A stretch of 64,000 nt of DNA from Mesorhizobium sp. (lineage in GTDB: Bacteria > Pseudomonadota > Alphaproteobacteria > Rhizobiales > Rhizobiaceae), in contig NZ_SUHQ01000007.1 of the NCBI RefSeq assembly GCF_004962245.1, forward strand, positions 1-64,000, in the 5' to 3' direction. Of this stretch, positions 55,577 through 63,158 are shown piece after piece. Position 1 is the first letter of the stretch; each line of letters starts with the position of its first letter. A program made the position numbers and the translations under genes. The notes under the pieces were generated by a model, which saw only the letters and a list, made by a program, of their open reading frames with translations, was not told the origin of the DNA and did not search any database.

Positions 55577-55947
55577 GCTTGGCTAACCCGGCAGCGATCG
55601 TCTCACTGGTGGTGGCGACCATTGCCGCCGGTCCGGCAACGGCTGAGGTCCTGGCCGGTTCCTATGGCAATGATGTCGGTTGTGCCGGTGTACGGCTCGG
55701 TTATCAGGACAGCGATGAATATGTCGTGCTGACCGCCGACGGCATCGAAACCTATGGCAGCGGCTGCCGGTTCGCACAGCAATTGATAACGACGCCTGGT
55801 ACGCAGTCGATGAGCTCAACTTGTTTCGCCGAGGGCGAAGAGGGAACGACGACCGAGACCGTCAAGGTCACCAACAAGGGTGCGGATGGTTTCTTCGTGA
55901 CCATTCCCTGGCTTGAAGAGATAGGACCGCTGAAATCATGTTCGTGA
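55573..55947 (+). CDS. Small exported protein of unknown function coupled to hydA
   Basis: A 124-residue protein with a signal peptide (SLANPAAIVSLVVATIAAGPATA, cleaved before EVLAG). The mature part of about 100 residues has four Cys (VGCAG, SGCRF, STCFA, KSCS), which suggests two disulfides, and a beta-rich character. The GTG start overlaps the hydA stop (GTGA). I do not recognise a family. Its place after hydA could be chance read-through or a periplasmic accessory; the sequence does not say. Confidence 0.6.
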   Translation: MSLANPAAIVSLVVATIAAGPATAEVLAGSYGNDVGCAGVRLGYQDSDEYVVLTADGIETYGSGCRFAQQLITTPGTQSMSSTCFAEGEEGTTTETVKVTNKGADGFFVTIPWLEEIGPLKSCS

Positions 55948-55982
55948 CGGTGCCGATGACGGCCTCTCCGTCGATGCCGACC

Positions 55983-56387
55983 TCAGGCGACCAGTCCATC
56001 CAGTTCCGGCAGCAGGACGACGCTTTCCTGTTCGTTGGGATCGGTGCGGGCGATGACCGCCGAGGCCGGGCTGCCGCTCAGATTGGCCGGCAGATGCGGC
56101 ACGCCGGCGGGAATGTAGAAGAGGTCGCCGGCCTTGACCACGATCTGCTGCTCGAGCCGGTCGCCATACCAGGTATGGACCTCGCCGGAGAGCACATAGA
56201 TCGCCGTTTCATGGCTTTCGTGCATATGCGCCTTGGCGCGAGCGCCGGGCGGCATGGTGAGCAAATGCATGCAGATACCGGAAGAGCCGACCGTCTCGGC
56301 GGCGATGCCGGCGAAATAACTCAGTCCCTGCTTGCCTTCATAAGAGCTTTCAGGGCGGATAAGATGGCAAGTGGGTTTGGGCGGCAT
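55983..56387 (-). CDS. Cupin-domain protein
   Basis: A 134-residue single-domain cupin. Motif 1 is seen as HMHESHETAIYVLSGEVHTWYG split over residues about 54-76, and motif 2 as GDLFYIPAGVPHLPAN (about 87-102). His and Glu metal ligands are present. Substrate is unknown. It faces against the pyrimidine operon genes on both sides, which breaks the run of plus-strand genes between hydA and the ABC transporter. Confidence 0.8.
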   Translation of the reverse strand: MPPKPTCHLIRPESSYEGKQGLSYFAGIAAETVGSSGICMHLLTMPPGARAKAHMHESHETAIYVLSGEVHTWYGDRLEQQIVVKAGDLFYIPAGVPHLPANLSGSPASAVIARTDPNEQESVVLLPELDGLVA

Positions 56388-56515
56388 CGGGGAAACTCTC
56401 GATCGAGTGGGAACTCTCAGTCGGATAGGACGGGGTAAGTGGAAAGCAACATCGAGAAAAGATCAACCGGCTTCCGGCCGGCGCGGCAGTGGCACAAGAA
56501 GGCAGGCTGCGGCCT

Positions 56516-57307
56516 ATGACGGGAGCATCGCCAGCCGTCGTTTCGGCAAGCAAGCTCGGCCTGACCTTCCAGACCAGTGACGGTCCGGTGCAGGCGCTGT
56601 CGGATGTCGATCTGACCATTGGCAAGGGCGAATTCGTGTCCTTCATCGGGCCATCCGGCTGCGGCAAGACGACCTTGCTGCGGGTTATCGCCGATCTCGA
56701 GAAGCCGACCTCGGGAACTATCTCCGTCAACGGCGTGACGCCTGAGCAGGCGCGCGAAAACCGTGCCTATGGCTATGTCTTCCAGGCAGCGGCACTTTAT
56801 CCTTGGCGCACGATCGATCGCAATGTGGCGCTGCCGCTGGAGATCATGGGCCTGTCCAGAGCGGAGCAGGCGGAGCGTATCAAGCGCACCCTCGACCTCG
56901 TCAACCTCTCCGGCTTCGAGAAGAAATATCCCTGGCAGCTTTCCGGCGGCATGCAGCAGCGCGCTTCGATCGCGCGGGCGCTGGCCTTCGACGCCGATCT
57001 TCTCCTCATGGACGAGCCATTCGGCGCGCTGGACGAGATCGTGCGCGACCATCTCAACGAACAGCTTCTGGAACTGTGGGAACGAACCAACAAGACCATC
57101 TGCTTCGTCACCCATTCCATTCCCGAGGCGGTCTATCTCTCGACGCGGATCGTCGTCATGTCGCCGCGTCCGGGCCGCGTCAGCGACGTTATCGAATCGA
57201 CGCTGCCTAAGCAGCGGCCGCTCGACATTCGCGAGACGCCGGAGTTCCTGGCGATCGCAGCGCGTGTTCGTGATGGCCTCAGGGCAGGGCACAGCTATGA
57301 TGATTGA
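56516..57307 (+). CDS. NMT1/THI5-type ABC transporter ATP-binding protein (probable pyrimidine uptake)
   Basis: A 263-residue ATPase of the nitrate/sulfonate/thiamine-precursor group: Walker A GPSGCGKTTLLR, Q-loop YVFQAAALYPWRTI, signature LSGGMQQRASIARAL, Walker B LLMDEPFGALDEI, H-switch FVTHSIPEAVYLS. The ATG at 56516 is used; a GTG at 56489 is in frame, and neither has a clear ribosome site. It is followed by a 400-base repeat-filled gap and then the two permease genes. Pyrimidine as cargo is inferred from the neighbouring catabolic genes. Confidence 0.85.
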   Translation: MTGASPAVVSASKLGLTFQTSDGPVQALSDVDLTIGKGEFVSFIGPSGCGKTTLLRVIADLEKPTSGTISVNGVTPEQARENRAYGYVFQAAALYPWRTIDRNVALPLEIMGLSRAEQAERIKRTLDLVNLSGFEKKYPWQLSGGMQQRASIARALAFDADLLLMDEPFGALDEIVRDHLNEQLLELWERTNKTICFVTHSIPEAVYLSTRIVVMSPRPGRVSDVIESTLPKQRPLDIRETPEFLAIAARVRDGLRAGHSYDD

Positions 57308-57359
57308 GGCTGTGGACAGGATTCCGGCTTCGCCTAACGAAGAAGCGGCCAACCATGCC

Positions 57360-57658
57360 TTCGTCATCCTAGGGCGGAGCAGGCGCGAAGCGGCCTGCGC
57401 AGGCCCTAGGATCCATGCCGTGACGTTGGCCGAAGCGCACAAGCGGTTCAGAAAGTGTGCGGGACGAGCGGCAACCCTCCTCACATCGGGAGCATTATTC
57501 CGCACCGTTGCGGGGCGGGGAGGTAACGGCATGGATCCTAGGGTCTGCGCCGCGTCGCTTCGCTCCTTGCTTCGCCCTAGGATGACGAGGGTATGGTTGT
57601 CCGCTCCCTCTACGCGCGCCGCTTCGCGACCGCTCCGCCCTAGGATGACGAAAACGCG
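57360..57658. repeat. Cluster of three related half-repeats between ATPase and permease genes
   Basis: A first unit (57360-57421, CGTCATCCTAGGGCGGAGC ... CCTAGGATCCATGCCGT) and a second, inverted unit (57528-57584, ACGGCATGGATCCTAGG ... CGCCCTAGGATGACG) form a large imperfect palindrome around about 105 bases of other sequence. A third half copy (57617-57658) ends in the same CGCCCTAGGATGACG. The gap 57308-57710 holds only these elements; no gene is supported in it. Confidence 0.75.
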
Positions 57659-57710
57659 GTCATCCTCTGGCGTTACGCAGAGCGTGTGCCAACCGCGCGG
57701 GGCCTGTTAG

Positions 57711-58589
57711 ATGGACTCCTTTCGAGACAAGCTCGTTCCGGTGACCTCGATCCTCTTGGGCGTGGTGGTGGTCTGGTACATTATGGCGGTCATCCTCAAC
57801 GCGCCGTTCCAGCGCGACCTCGACCGCCGCGCCAACGAGACGCCAGGCGTCGTGGAATTCATCGGCAAGACGATGTCGCAGCCGAAGCCAACGCTGCCGG
57901 CACCGCACCAGGTGGCGGTGAATTTCTTCGAGAATACCTTTCTTCGCAGCATCACCTCGAGCCGCAGCCTTGTCTACAATGCCTGGGTGACGCTGTCCTC
58001 GACGCTGCTCGGCTTCGCTTTCGGCACCGCGCTCGGCATCGTGATTGCCGTCGGCATCGTCCATGTGGCGACACTCGACCGCAGCCTGATGCCCTGGATC
58101 ATCGCCTCGCAGACCATTCCGATCCTGGCGGTGGCACCGATGATCATCGTCGTGCTGGCGGCGATCGGCGTCACCGGGCTGATCCCGAAGGCGCTGATCT
58201 CGACCTATCTGTCGTTCTTCCCGGTGGCCGTCGGCATGGTGAAGGGGCTGCGTTCGCCCGAGATCACCCATCTCGACCTTATGCACACCTACAATGCCAG
58301 CCTTTCGCAGACCTTCTGGAAATTGCGCGTGCCGGCTTCGGTGCCGTTCCTGTTCACCTCGATGAAGGTCGCGGTGGCCGCCAGCCTCGTCGGCGCCATC
58401 GTTGGCGAACTGCCGACCGGTGCCGTCGCCGGCATCGGCGCCAAGTTGCTTGCCGGTGCCTATTACAGCCAGACGATCGACATCTGGTCGGCGCTGGTTG
58501 CCGGGTCGGTGGTGGCGGCCCTGCTGGTGATGGTGGTCGGCATTGCCGGACGCCTCGTCGACCGCGCCATGGGCGGGAGGCCGGCATGA
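57711..58589 (+). CDS. NMT1/THI5-type ABC transporter permease 1
   Basis: A 292-residue permease with about six membrane segments and the SsuC/TauC-type coupling loop LDLMHTYNASLSQTFWKLRVPASVPF. The N-terminus has a long periplasmic stretch after the first helix (residues about 32-75). Its stop overlaps the ATG of the second permease (ATGA). Confidence 0.87.
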   Translation: MDSFRDKLVPVTSILLGVVVVWYIMAVILNAPFQRDLDRRANETPGVVEFIGKTMSQPKPTLPAPHQVAVNFFENTFLRSITSSRSLVYNAWVTLSSTLLGFAFGTALGIVIAVGIVHVATLDRSLMPWIIASQTIPILAVAPMIIVVLAAIGVTGLIPKALISTYLSFFPVAVGMVKGLRSPEITHLDLMHTYNASLSQTFWKLRVPASVPFLFTSMKVAVAASLVGAIVGELPTGAVAGIGAKLLAGAYYSQTIDIWSALVAGSVVAALLVMVVGIAGRLVDRAMGGRPA

Positions 58590-59740
58590 GTTGGCTGAAG
58601 CCGTCCTGGCAAGCGGTAACTGCAATCGTGCTTTGCATGATCGCGGCTGCGCTTGGCGCCATGTCGGCGCCGGAGGCCGCCGCACTGGCGCAACCTGCGT
58701 CAAGCGTAGGCTATCCCTATCTCGGCACGAAAGGGCTGATGTTCGGCTTGCTTGTCGTCACTGCACTGGTCTCGATGATCAGGATACCGCCAGTCATCGA
58801 AGCAGTGGTGTTGTTCGTCGGTGCGCATTGGATCGCCTGGCTGTTGATCAGCGGCATAAATGGTTTCGAAGGCACGGCGCTGGCGCCGTTCTTTCTGCTG
58901 CTTGCGGCAGCCTGGCTGCTCGCCTGGCGTTGCGTCGGCGTCCTGTCGGCAATGCACCCGACCTGGCGCTGGGCGGCGAACGCTTTGAGGCTGATCATCC
59001 CGGCGATCTTCGGCGCCTGGATCCTGATCATCTGGGAGGCGGTGACGCGCGGCGCGGGTATTCCCTTTATCCTGCTGCCGCCGCCAAGCGCCATCGGCGC
59101 GCGCATCGCCAATTCGCTGCCGGTGCTGGCCGCCGACGTGCGGCAGACCATCTTCAAGGCGGTGATCTTCGGCTACATCGTCGGCAGCGGTGCCGGCTTC
59201 CTCGCCGCCATCGCGGCCGACCGCGTACCGTTCCTGCGGCGCGGGCTTTTGCCGATCGGCAATATGGTCTCGGCGCTGCCGATCATCGGCGTGGCGCCGA
59301 TCATGGTCATGTGGTTCGGCTTCGACTGGCAGTCGAAGGCGGCGGTCGTCATCATCATGACCTTCTTCCCGATGCTGGTGAACACGGTCGCCGGGCTTGC
59401 CGCCTCCGGCCATATGGAGCGCGACCTGATGCGTACCTATGCGTCGAGCTACTGGCAGACGCTGTTCAAGCTCAGGTTGCCGGCGGCCGCCCCCTTCATC
59501 TTCAACGCGCTGAAGATCAATTCGACGCTGGCGTTGATCGGCGCCATCGTCGCGGAGTTCTTCGGCACGCCGGTGGTCGGCATGGGATTCCGGATTTCGA
59601 CGGAAGTCGGGCGGATGAACATCGATATGGTCTGGGCCGAAATCGCGGTTGCAGCACTTGCGGGTTCGGTCTTTTATGGCGTGGTCGCTCTTTTCGAGAG
59701 AGCCGTCACGTTTTGGCATCCCTCCGTCCGTGGTGGATAG
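58586..59740 (+). CDS. NMT1/THI5-type ABC transporter permease 2, with extended N-terminus
   Basis: A 384-residue permease. The C-terminal part (from about residue 130) is the usual family core, with the coupling loop RDLMRTYASSYWQTLFKLRLPAAAPF and FGTPVVGMGFRIS. About 120 extra N-terminal residues add three to four hydrophobic segments. The ATG at 58586 overlaps the previous stop. The same frame is open back to 57686 behind permease 1, which is a shadow and is left out. Confidence 0.87.
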   Translation: MSWLKPSWQAVTAIVLCMIAAALGAMSAPEAAALAQPASSVGYPYLGTKGLMFGLLVVTALVSMIRIPPVIEAVVLFVGAHWIAWLLISGINGFEGTALAPFFLLLAAAWLLAWRCVGVLSAMHPTWRWAANALRLIIPAIFGAWILIIWEAVTRGAGIPFILLPPPSAIGARIANSLPVLAADVRQTIFKAVIFGYIVGSGAGFLAAIAADRVPFLRRGLLPIGNMVSALPIIGVAPIMVMWFGFDWQSKAAVVIIMTFFPMLVNTVAGLAASGHMERDLMRTYASSYWQTLFKLRLPAAAPFIFNALKINSTLALIGAIVAEFFGTPVVGMGFRISTEVGRMNIDMVWAEIAVAALAGSVFYGVVALFERAVTFWHPSVRGG

Positions 59741-59822
59741 GGCGGTGGCGGGTTTGGAATCAGGAGCGTATCGATAGCTCCTGATCCTAAAGGGTGAACA
59801 CTTAACTCCAGAGGGTAAAAGC

Positions 59823-60794
59823 ATGAAAAGACTTGTTGTTTCGATGCTGGCCGGCGCGATGTCGCTTGCCGCGTTTCAGGCGATGGCTGCGGACAAGGTG
59901 ACGCTGCAGCTGAAATGGGTCACGCAGGCCCAGTTCGCCGGCTACTACGTCGCCAAGGACAAGGGTTTCTATGAGGAAGAGGGCCTCGACGTCGAGATCA
60001 AGCCGGGCGGCCCCGATATCGCACCGGAGCAGGTGATCGCCGGTGGCGGCGCCGACGTTATCGTCGACTGGATGGGCGGCGCGCTGGCCGCGCGCGAAAA
60101 GGGCGTGCCGCTGGTCAATATCGCCCAGCCGTTCAAGAAGGCCGGCATGCAGCTGGTCTGCCCGAAGGACGGCCCGGTCAAGACCGAGGCCGATTTCAAG
60201 GGCCATACGCTAGGCGTCTGGTTCTTCGGCAACGAATATCCGTTCTACGCCTGGATGAACAAGCTCGGCCTGAAGACCGAGGGCGGCCCGGACGGCGTCA
60301 CCGTGCTGAAGCAGAGTTTCGACGTGCAGCCGCTGATCCAGAAGCAGGCGGATTGCATCTCGGTCATGACCTACAACGAATACTGGCAGCTCATCGACGC
60401 CGGCTACAAGCCGGAAGAACTGATCGTGTTCAACTACTCGGCCATGGGCAACGATCTGCTTGAGGACGGGCTCTATGCCTTGGAGGACAAGCTCAAGGAT
60501 CCGGCCTTTGAGGACAAGATGGTGCGTTTTGTGCGCGCCTCGATGAAGGGCTGGAAATATGCCGTCGACAATTCCGACGAGGCGGCCGGCATCGTCATGG
60601 ACAATGGCGGCCAGGATGAGAACCACCAGAAGCGCATGATGGGTGAAGTCGCCAAGCTGATCGACAACGCCGACGGCAAGCTCGATCCGGCGACCTACGC
60701 ACGCACCGCCAAGGCGCTGCTTGATCAGAAGATCATCACCAAGGAGCCGAGCGGCGCCTACACGACCGCCATCACCGACAAGGCCATCAAGTAG
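59823..60794 (+). CDS. NMT1/THI5-type ABC transporter, periplasmic binding protein (probable pyrimidine ligand)
   Basis: A 323-residue binding protein. After the signal peptide (cleaved at AMAA near residue 23) come VTLQLKWVTQAQFAGYYVA and GFYEEEGLDVEIKPGGPD, the ThiY/NMT1 opening, then VIVDWMGGALAARE and the pocket-forming DCISVMTYNEYWQL. Proteins of this group bind formyl-pyrimidine or pyrimidine-like rings (ThiY) and riboflavin (RibY). No THI-box or FMN riboswitch is seen upstream, and the gene sits beside pyrimidine catabolism, so uracil/thymine or a nucleobase precursor is favoured. AGAGGG precedes the ATG. Confidence 0.82.
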   Translation: MKRLVVSMLAGAMSLAAFQAMAADKVTLQLKWVTQAQFAGYYVAKDKGFYEEEGLDVEIKPGGPDIAPEQVIAGGGADVIVDWMGGALAAREKGVPLVNIAQPFKKAGMQLVCPKDGPVKTEADFKGHTLGVWFFGNEYPFYAWMNKLGLKTEGGPDGVTVLKQSFDVQPLIQKQADCISVMTYNEYWQLIDAGYKPEELIVFNYSAMGNDLLEDGLYALEDKLKDPAFEDKMVRFVRASMKGWKYAVDNSDEAAGIVMDNGGQDENHQKRMMGEVAKLIDNADGKLDPATYARTAKALLDQKIITKEPSGAYTTAITDKAIK

Positions 60795-60853
60795 GGCCAT
60801 CAAATAGGGCGATCGAGTAGCGGCGATCAACCGGGCCTCGGGGCCTGCAATTT

Positions 60854-60881
60854 AAAAAGGGGTGGGCGACCGCCCCTTTTT
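60854..60881 (+). terminator. Rho-independent terminator after the transporter operon
   Basis: AAAAAGGGGTGG, GCGA loop, CCGCCCCTTTTT: a continuous stem (one G-T pair) with a T-run, 60 bases after the binding-protein stop. Confidence 0.85.
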
Positions 60882-60987
60882 GCTGGGGCGTAAAATCGCC
60901 GTTACCGCGTGGAAACATCGGGCTCGCACAACCGTTGTGGCGATGCATCCAGATTCAGCGGATGTCACCGCCATAACGGAGATTTCC

Positions 60988-61431
60988 ATGCGCATGCAAT
61001 CCTTCTCGCCGATGCTGTCAGTGCTGGCCATTTCGGCTTCCATCCTGTGCGCTTCACCGGCCTTGGCCGACATGATGAAGATGAAGGCGACGCTCGATGG
61101 CGCTCAGCAGAATCCGCCCGTCACCACGGCGGGCAAAGGCAGGGCCGATCTCGGCTTCAACACCGCCACGAAACAGCTCAGCTGGAACGTGACGTATTCA
61201 GGTCTCAGTGGGCCGGCGACGGCCGGACATATTCACGGACCGGCGGCAAAGGGTGAAAATGCCGGCGTCGTCGTCCCGTTCAAGGGCGCTCCGAAAAGCC
61301 CGTTCAAGGGGGCGGCGATTTTGACCGACGCGCAGGCTGCCGACCTGATGGCCGGCAAATATTACGTCAACATCCACACCGCGGCCCACAAGGACGGGGA
61401 GATCCGCGGGCAGATCGAGAAGGCGATGTAG
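60988..61431 (+). CDS. Exported CHRD-domain protein
   Basis: A 147-residue exported protein: signal peptide MRMQSFSPMLSVLAISAS..., cleaved at ALA near residue 28, then one CHRD domain. Its hallmark blocks are LDGAQQNPPV, GHIHGPAAKGENAGVVVPF and YYVNIHTAAHKDGEIRGQI. CHRD domains occur singly in bacterial secreted proteins and in tandem in animal chordin; the role in bacteria is not established. The ATG at 60988 has ACGGAG 6 bases upstream. The open frame starts earlier (60862), but that part overlaps the terminator. Confidence 0.85.
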   Translation: MRMQSFSPMLSVLAISASILCASPALADMMKMKATLDGAQQNPPVTTAGKGRADLGFNTATKQLSWNVTYSGLSGPATAGHIHGPAAKGENAGVVVPFKGAPKSPFKGAAILTDAQAADLMAGKYYVNIHTAAHKDGEIRGQIEKAM

Positions 61432-61508
61432 CGCAACGTCGCCGAGGGCGACTATGGCTGAATTGACCTGTCGAAGGTTGCGAAGAACTCGACCTATGCC
61501 GTTGGCGC

Positions 61509-63158
61509 TCAGGCTTTGTCCCTTATCTGGGTCATCGTCCGGGTCGGCGTGATGGCCTCCGGGTCGAGCCTGATCTCGACGATCGATGGCTTGCCGCTGG
61601 CCCGGGCGCGTTCGAAGGCCGGTGCGAAGTCGGCCGTCTTCTCGACCGTTTCGCCATGGCCGCCATAGGCGCGGGCGAGAGCCGCGAAGTCGGGGTTCCG
61701 CAGATCGGTGGCGACGACGCGGCCCGGATACTCGCGCTCCTGATGCATGCGGATGGTGCCGTAGATGCCGTTGTTGACCACGACGACGATGATCGGCAGA
61801 TCGTACTGCACGGCGGTGGCGAATTCCTGCCCGTTCATCAGGAAGCAGCCGTCGCCGGCAAAGGCGATGACGTCGCGCTCGGGGAACAATTCCTTGGCGG
61901 CGACCGCCGCCGGCGTGCCGTAGCCCATCGAGCCGGAGGTAGGCGCTGCCTGGGTGGCGAAGCGGCGGAAGCGGTGGAAGCGATGCACCCAGGTGGCGTA
62001 GTTGCCGGCGCCGTTGGTGAAGATCGCGTCGTCGGGCAGCATTTTTTCGAGATAGTTCATGATCGGCCCCATCTGGACCGAGCCGGGACCGCTTTCCGGC
62101 GGCGTCGACCAGTCGAGATAGGCTGAATGCAGCTTCGGTGTTTCATCCGCCCATGCCGGCGTGGCGGCCGGTTTGCGCCCGGCAAAGGCTTCGACGAAAG
62201 CCGATGGCGAGGCGTTGATCGCCAGCGTCGGCCGGTAGACACGGCCGAGCTCGCCGGCGTCGGCATGGACATGGACCAGCGCCTGGTCGGGGTAGGGGCT
62301 CTTCAGCAGCGTGTAGTCCGACGACGGCATCTCGCCCATGCGTCCGCCGACCAGCAGCACGAGGTCGGCCTGCTTGATGGCGGTGGCCAGCTTCGGGTTG
62401 ATGCCGATGCCGACGTCGCCGGCATAATTCGGGTGGAGGTGGTCGAACAGCATCTGGCGGCGGAAAGAGCAGCCGACCGGCAGCGACCAGGCTTCGGCGA
62501 TCGTCCGCATCCGCGCGACGGCCTGCGCATCCCAGCGCGTGCCGCCGAGGGTAACGAAGGGGCGCTTTGCCTCTGCGAGCCGCTTTTCCAGCGCATCGAG
62601 CTCGGCCTCACCCGGCCGCGTTTCGACCGGCGTGTGGGGCAGGGCTGCTGGCGCCTCGGCTAGGCTGGTCAGCATGTCTTCCGGCAGCGAGATGACGACC
62701 GGGCCGGGGCGGCCGGACGTCGCCACCGCAAAGGCCCGTGTCACGAATTCGGGGATGCGCGAGGCATCGTCGATCTCGACCACCCATTTGGCGATGTCGC
62801 CGAAGAACCTGACATAGTCGACTTCCTGAAAAGCCTCGCGTTCCTTGGCGTGGCTGGCGACCTGGCCGATGAACAGGATGACGGGAATAGAATCCTGCAT
62901 GGCGATGTGGATGCCGGCCGAGGCGTTGGTCGCGCCGGGGCCGCGGGTGACGAAGCAGATGCCGGGCTTGCCGGTCAGGCGGCCATGGCAGTCGGCCATC
63001 ATCGCCGCACCGCCTTCCTGGCGGCAGACGATGGTGCGGATCGTCGAATCGTGCAGCGCGTCGAGCACCGCAAGATAGGATTCCCCTGGCACGCAATAGA
63101 TGCGGTCGGTGCCGTTGGCCTCGAGCGCATCGACGATCAGTTGTCCGCCGGTCTTCAT
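61509..63158 (-). CDS. Thiamine-diphosphate-dependent enzyme (acetolactate-synthase-like)
   Basis: A 549-residue enzyme with the three domains of the POX/AHAS family. The catalytic Glu48 lies in CRQEGG. The ThDP-binding motif runs from GDGCFLMNGQE to VVNNGIYG, with the expected spacing. The N-terminal PYR domain has GPGATNASAGIHIAMQDS. The sequence is not oxalyl-CoA decarboxylase-like at the CoA site, so the adjacent CoA transferase does not prove an oxalate pathway. Substrate is open (2-oxo acid decarboxylase or ligase). The start overlaps the CoA-transferase stop by 4 bases, showing coupling. Confidence 0.82.
   Translation of the reverse strand: MKTGGQLIVDALEANGTDRIYCVPGESYLAVLDALHDSTIRTIVCRQEGGAAMMADCHGRLTGKPGICFVTRGPGATNASAGIHIAMQDSIPVILFIGQVASHAKEREAFQEVDYVRFFGDIAKWVVEIDDASRIPEFVTRAFAVATSGRPGPVVISLPEDMLTSLAEAPAALPHTPVETRPGEAELDALEKRLAEAKRPFVTLGGTRWDAQAVARMRTIAEAWSLPVGCSFRRQMLFDHLHPNYAGDVGIGINPKLATAIKQADLVLLVGGRMGEMPSSDYTLLKSPYPDQALVHVHADAGELGRVYRPTLAINASPSAFVEAFAGRKPAATPAWADETPKLHSAYLDWSTPPESGPGSVQMGPIMNYLEKMLPDDAIFTNGAGNYATWVHRFHRFRRFATQAAPTSGSMGYGTPAAVAAKELFPERDVIAFAGDGCFLMNGQEFATAVQYDLPIIVVVVNNGIYGTIRMHQEREYPGRVVATDLRNPDFAALARAYGGHGETVEKTADFAPAFERARASGKPSIVEIRLDPEAITPTRTMTQIRDKA

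Noticed and set aside
57686..58585. Long upstream extension of the second permease frame behind permease 1
   Set aside because: The translated extension is Arg/His-rich and non-hydrophobic, while permease 1 in the other frame is a clear membrane protein. The ATG at 58586 overlaps its stop as expected.
59741..59822. THI-box (thiamine) riboswitch before the ThiY-like binding protein
   Set aside because: No CTGAGA/ACCTGAT-type conserved core was seen here or before the ATPase gene.
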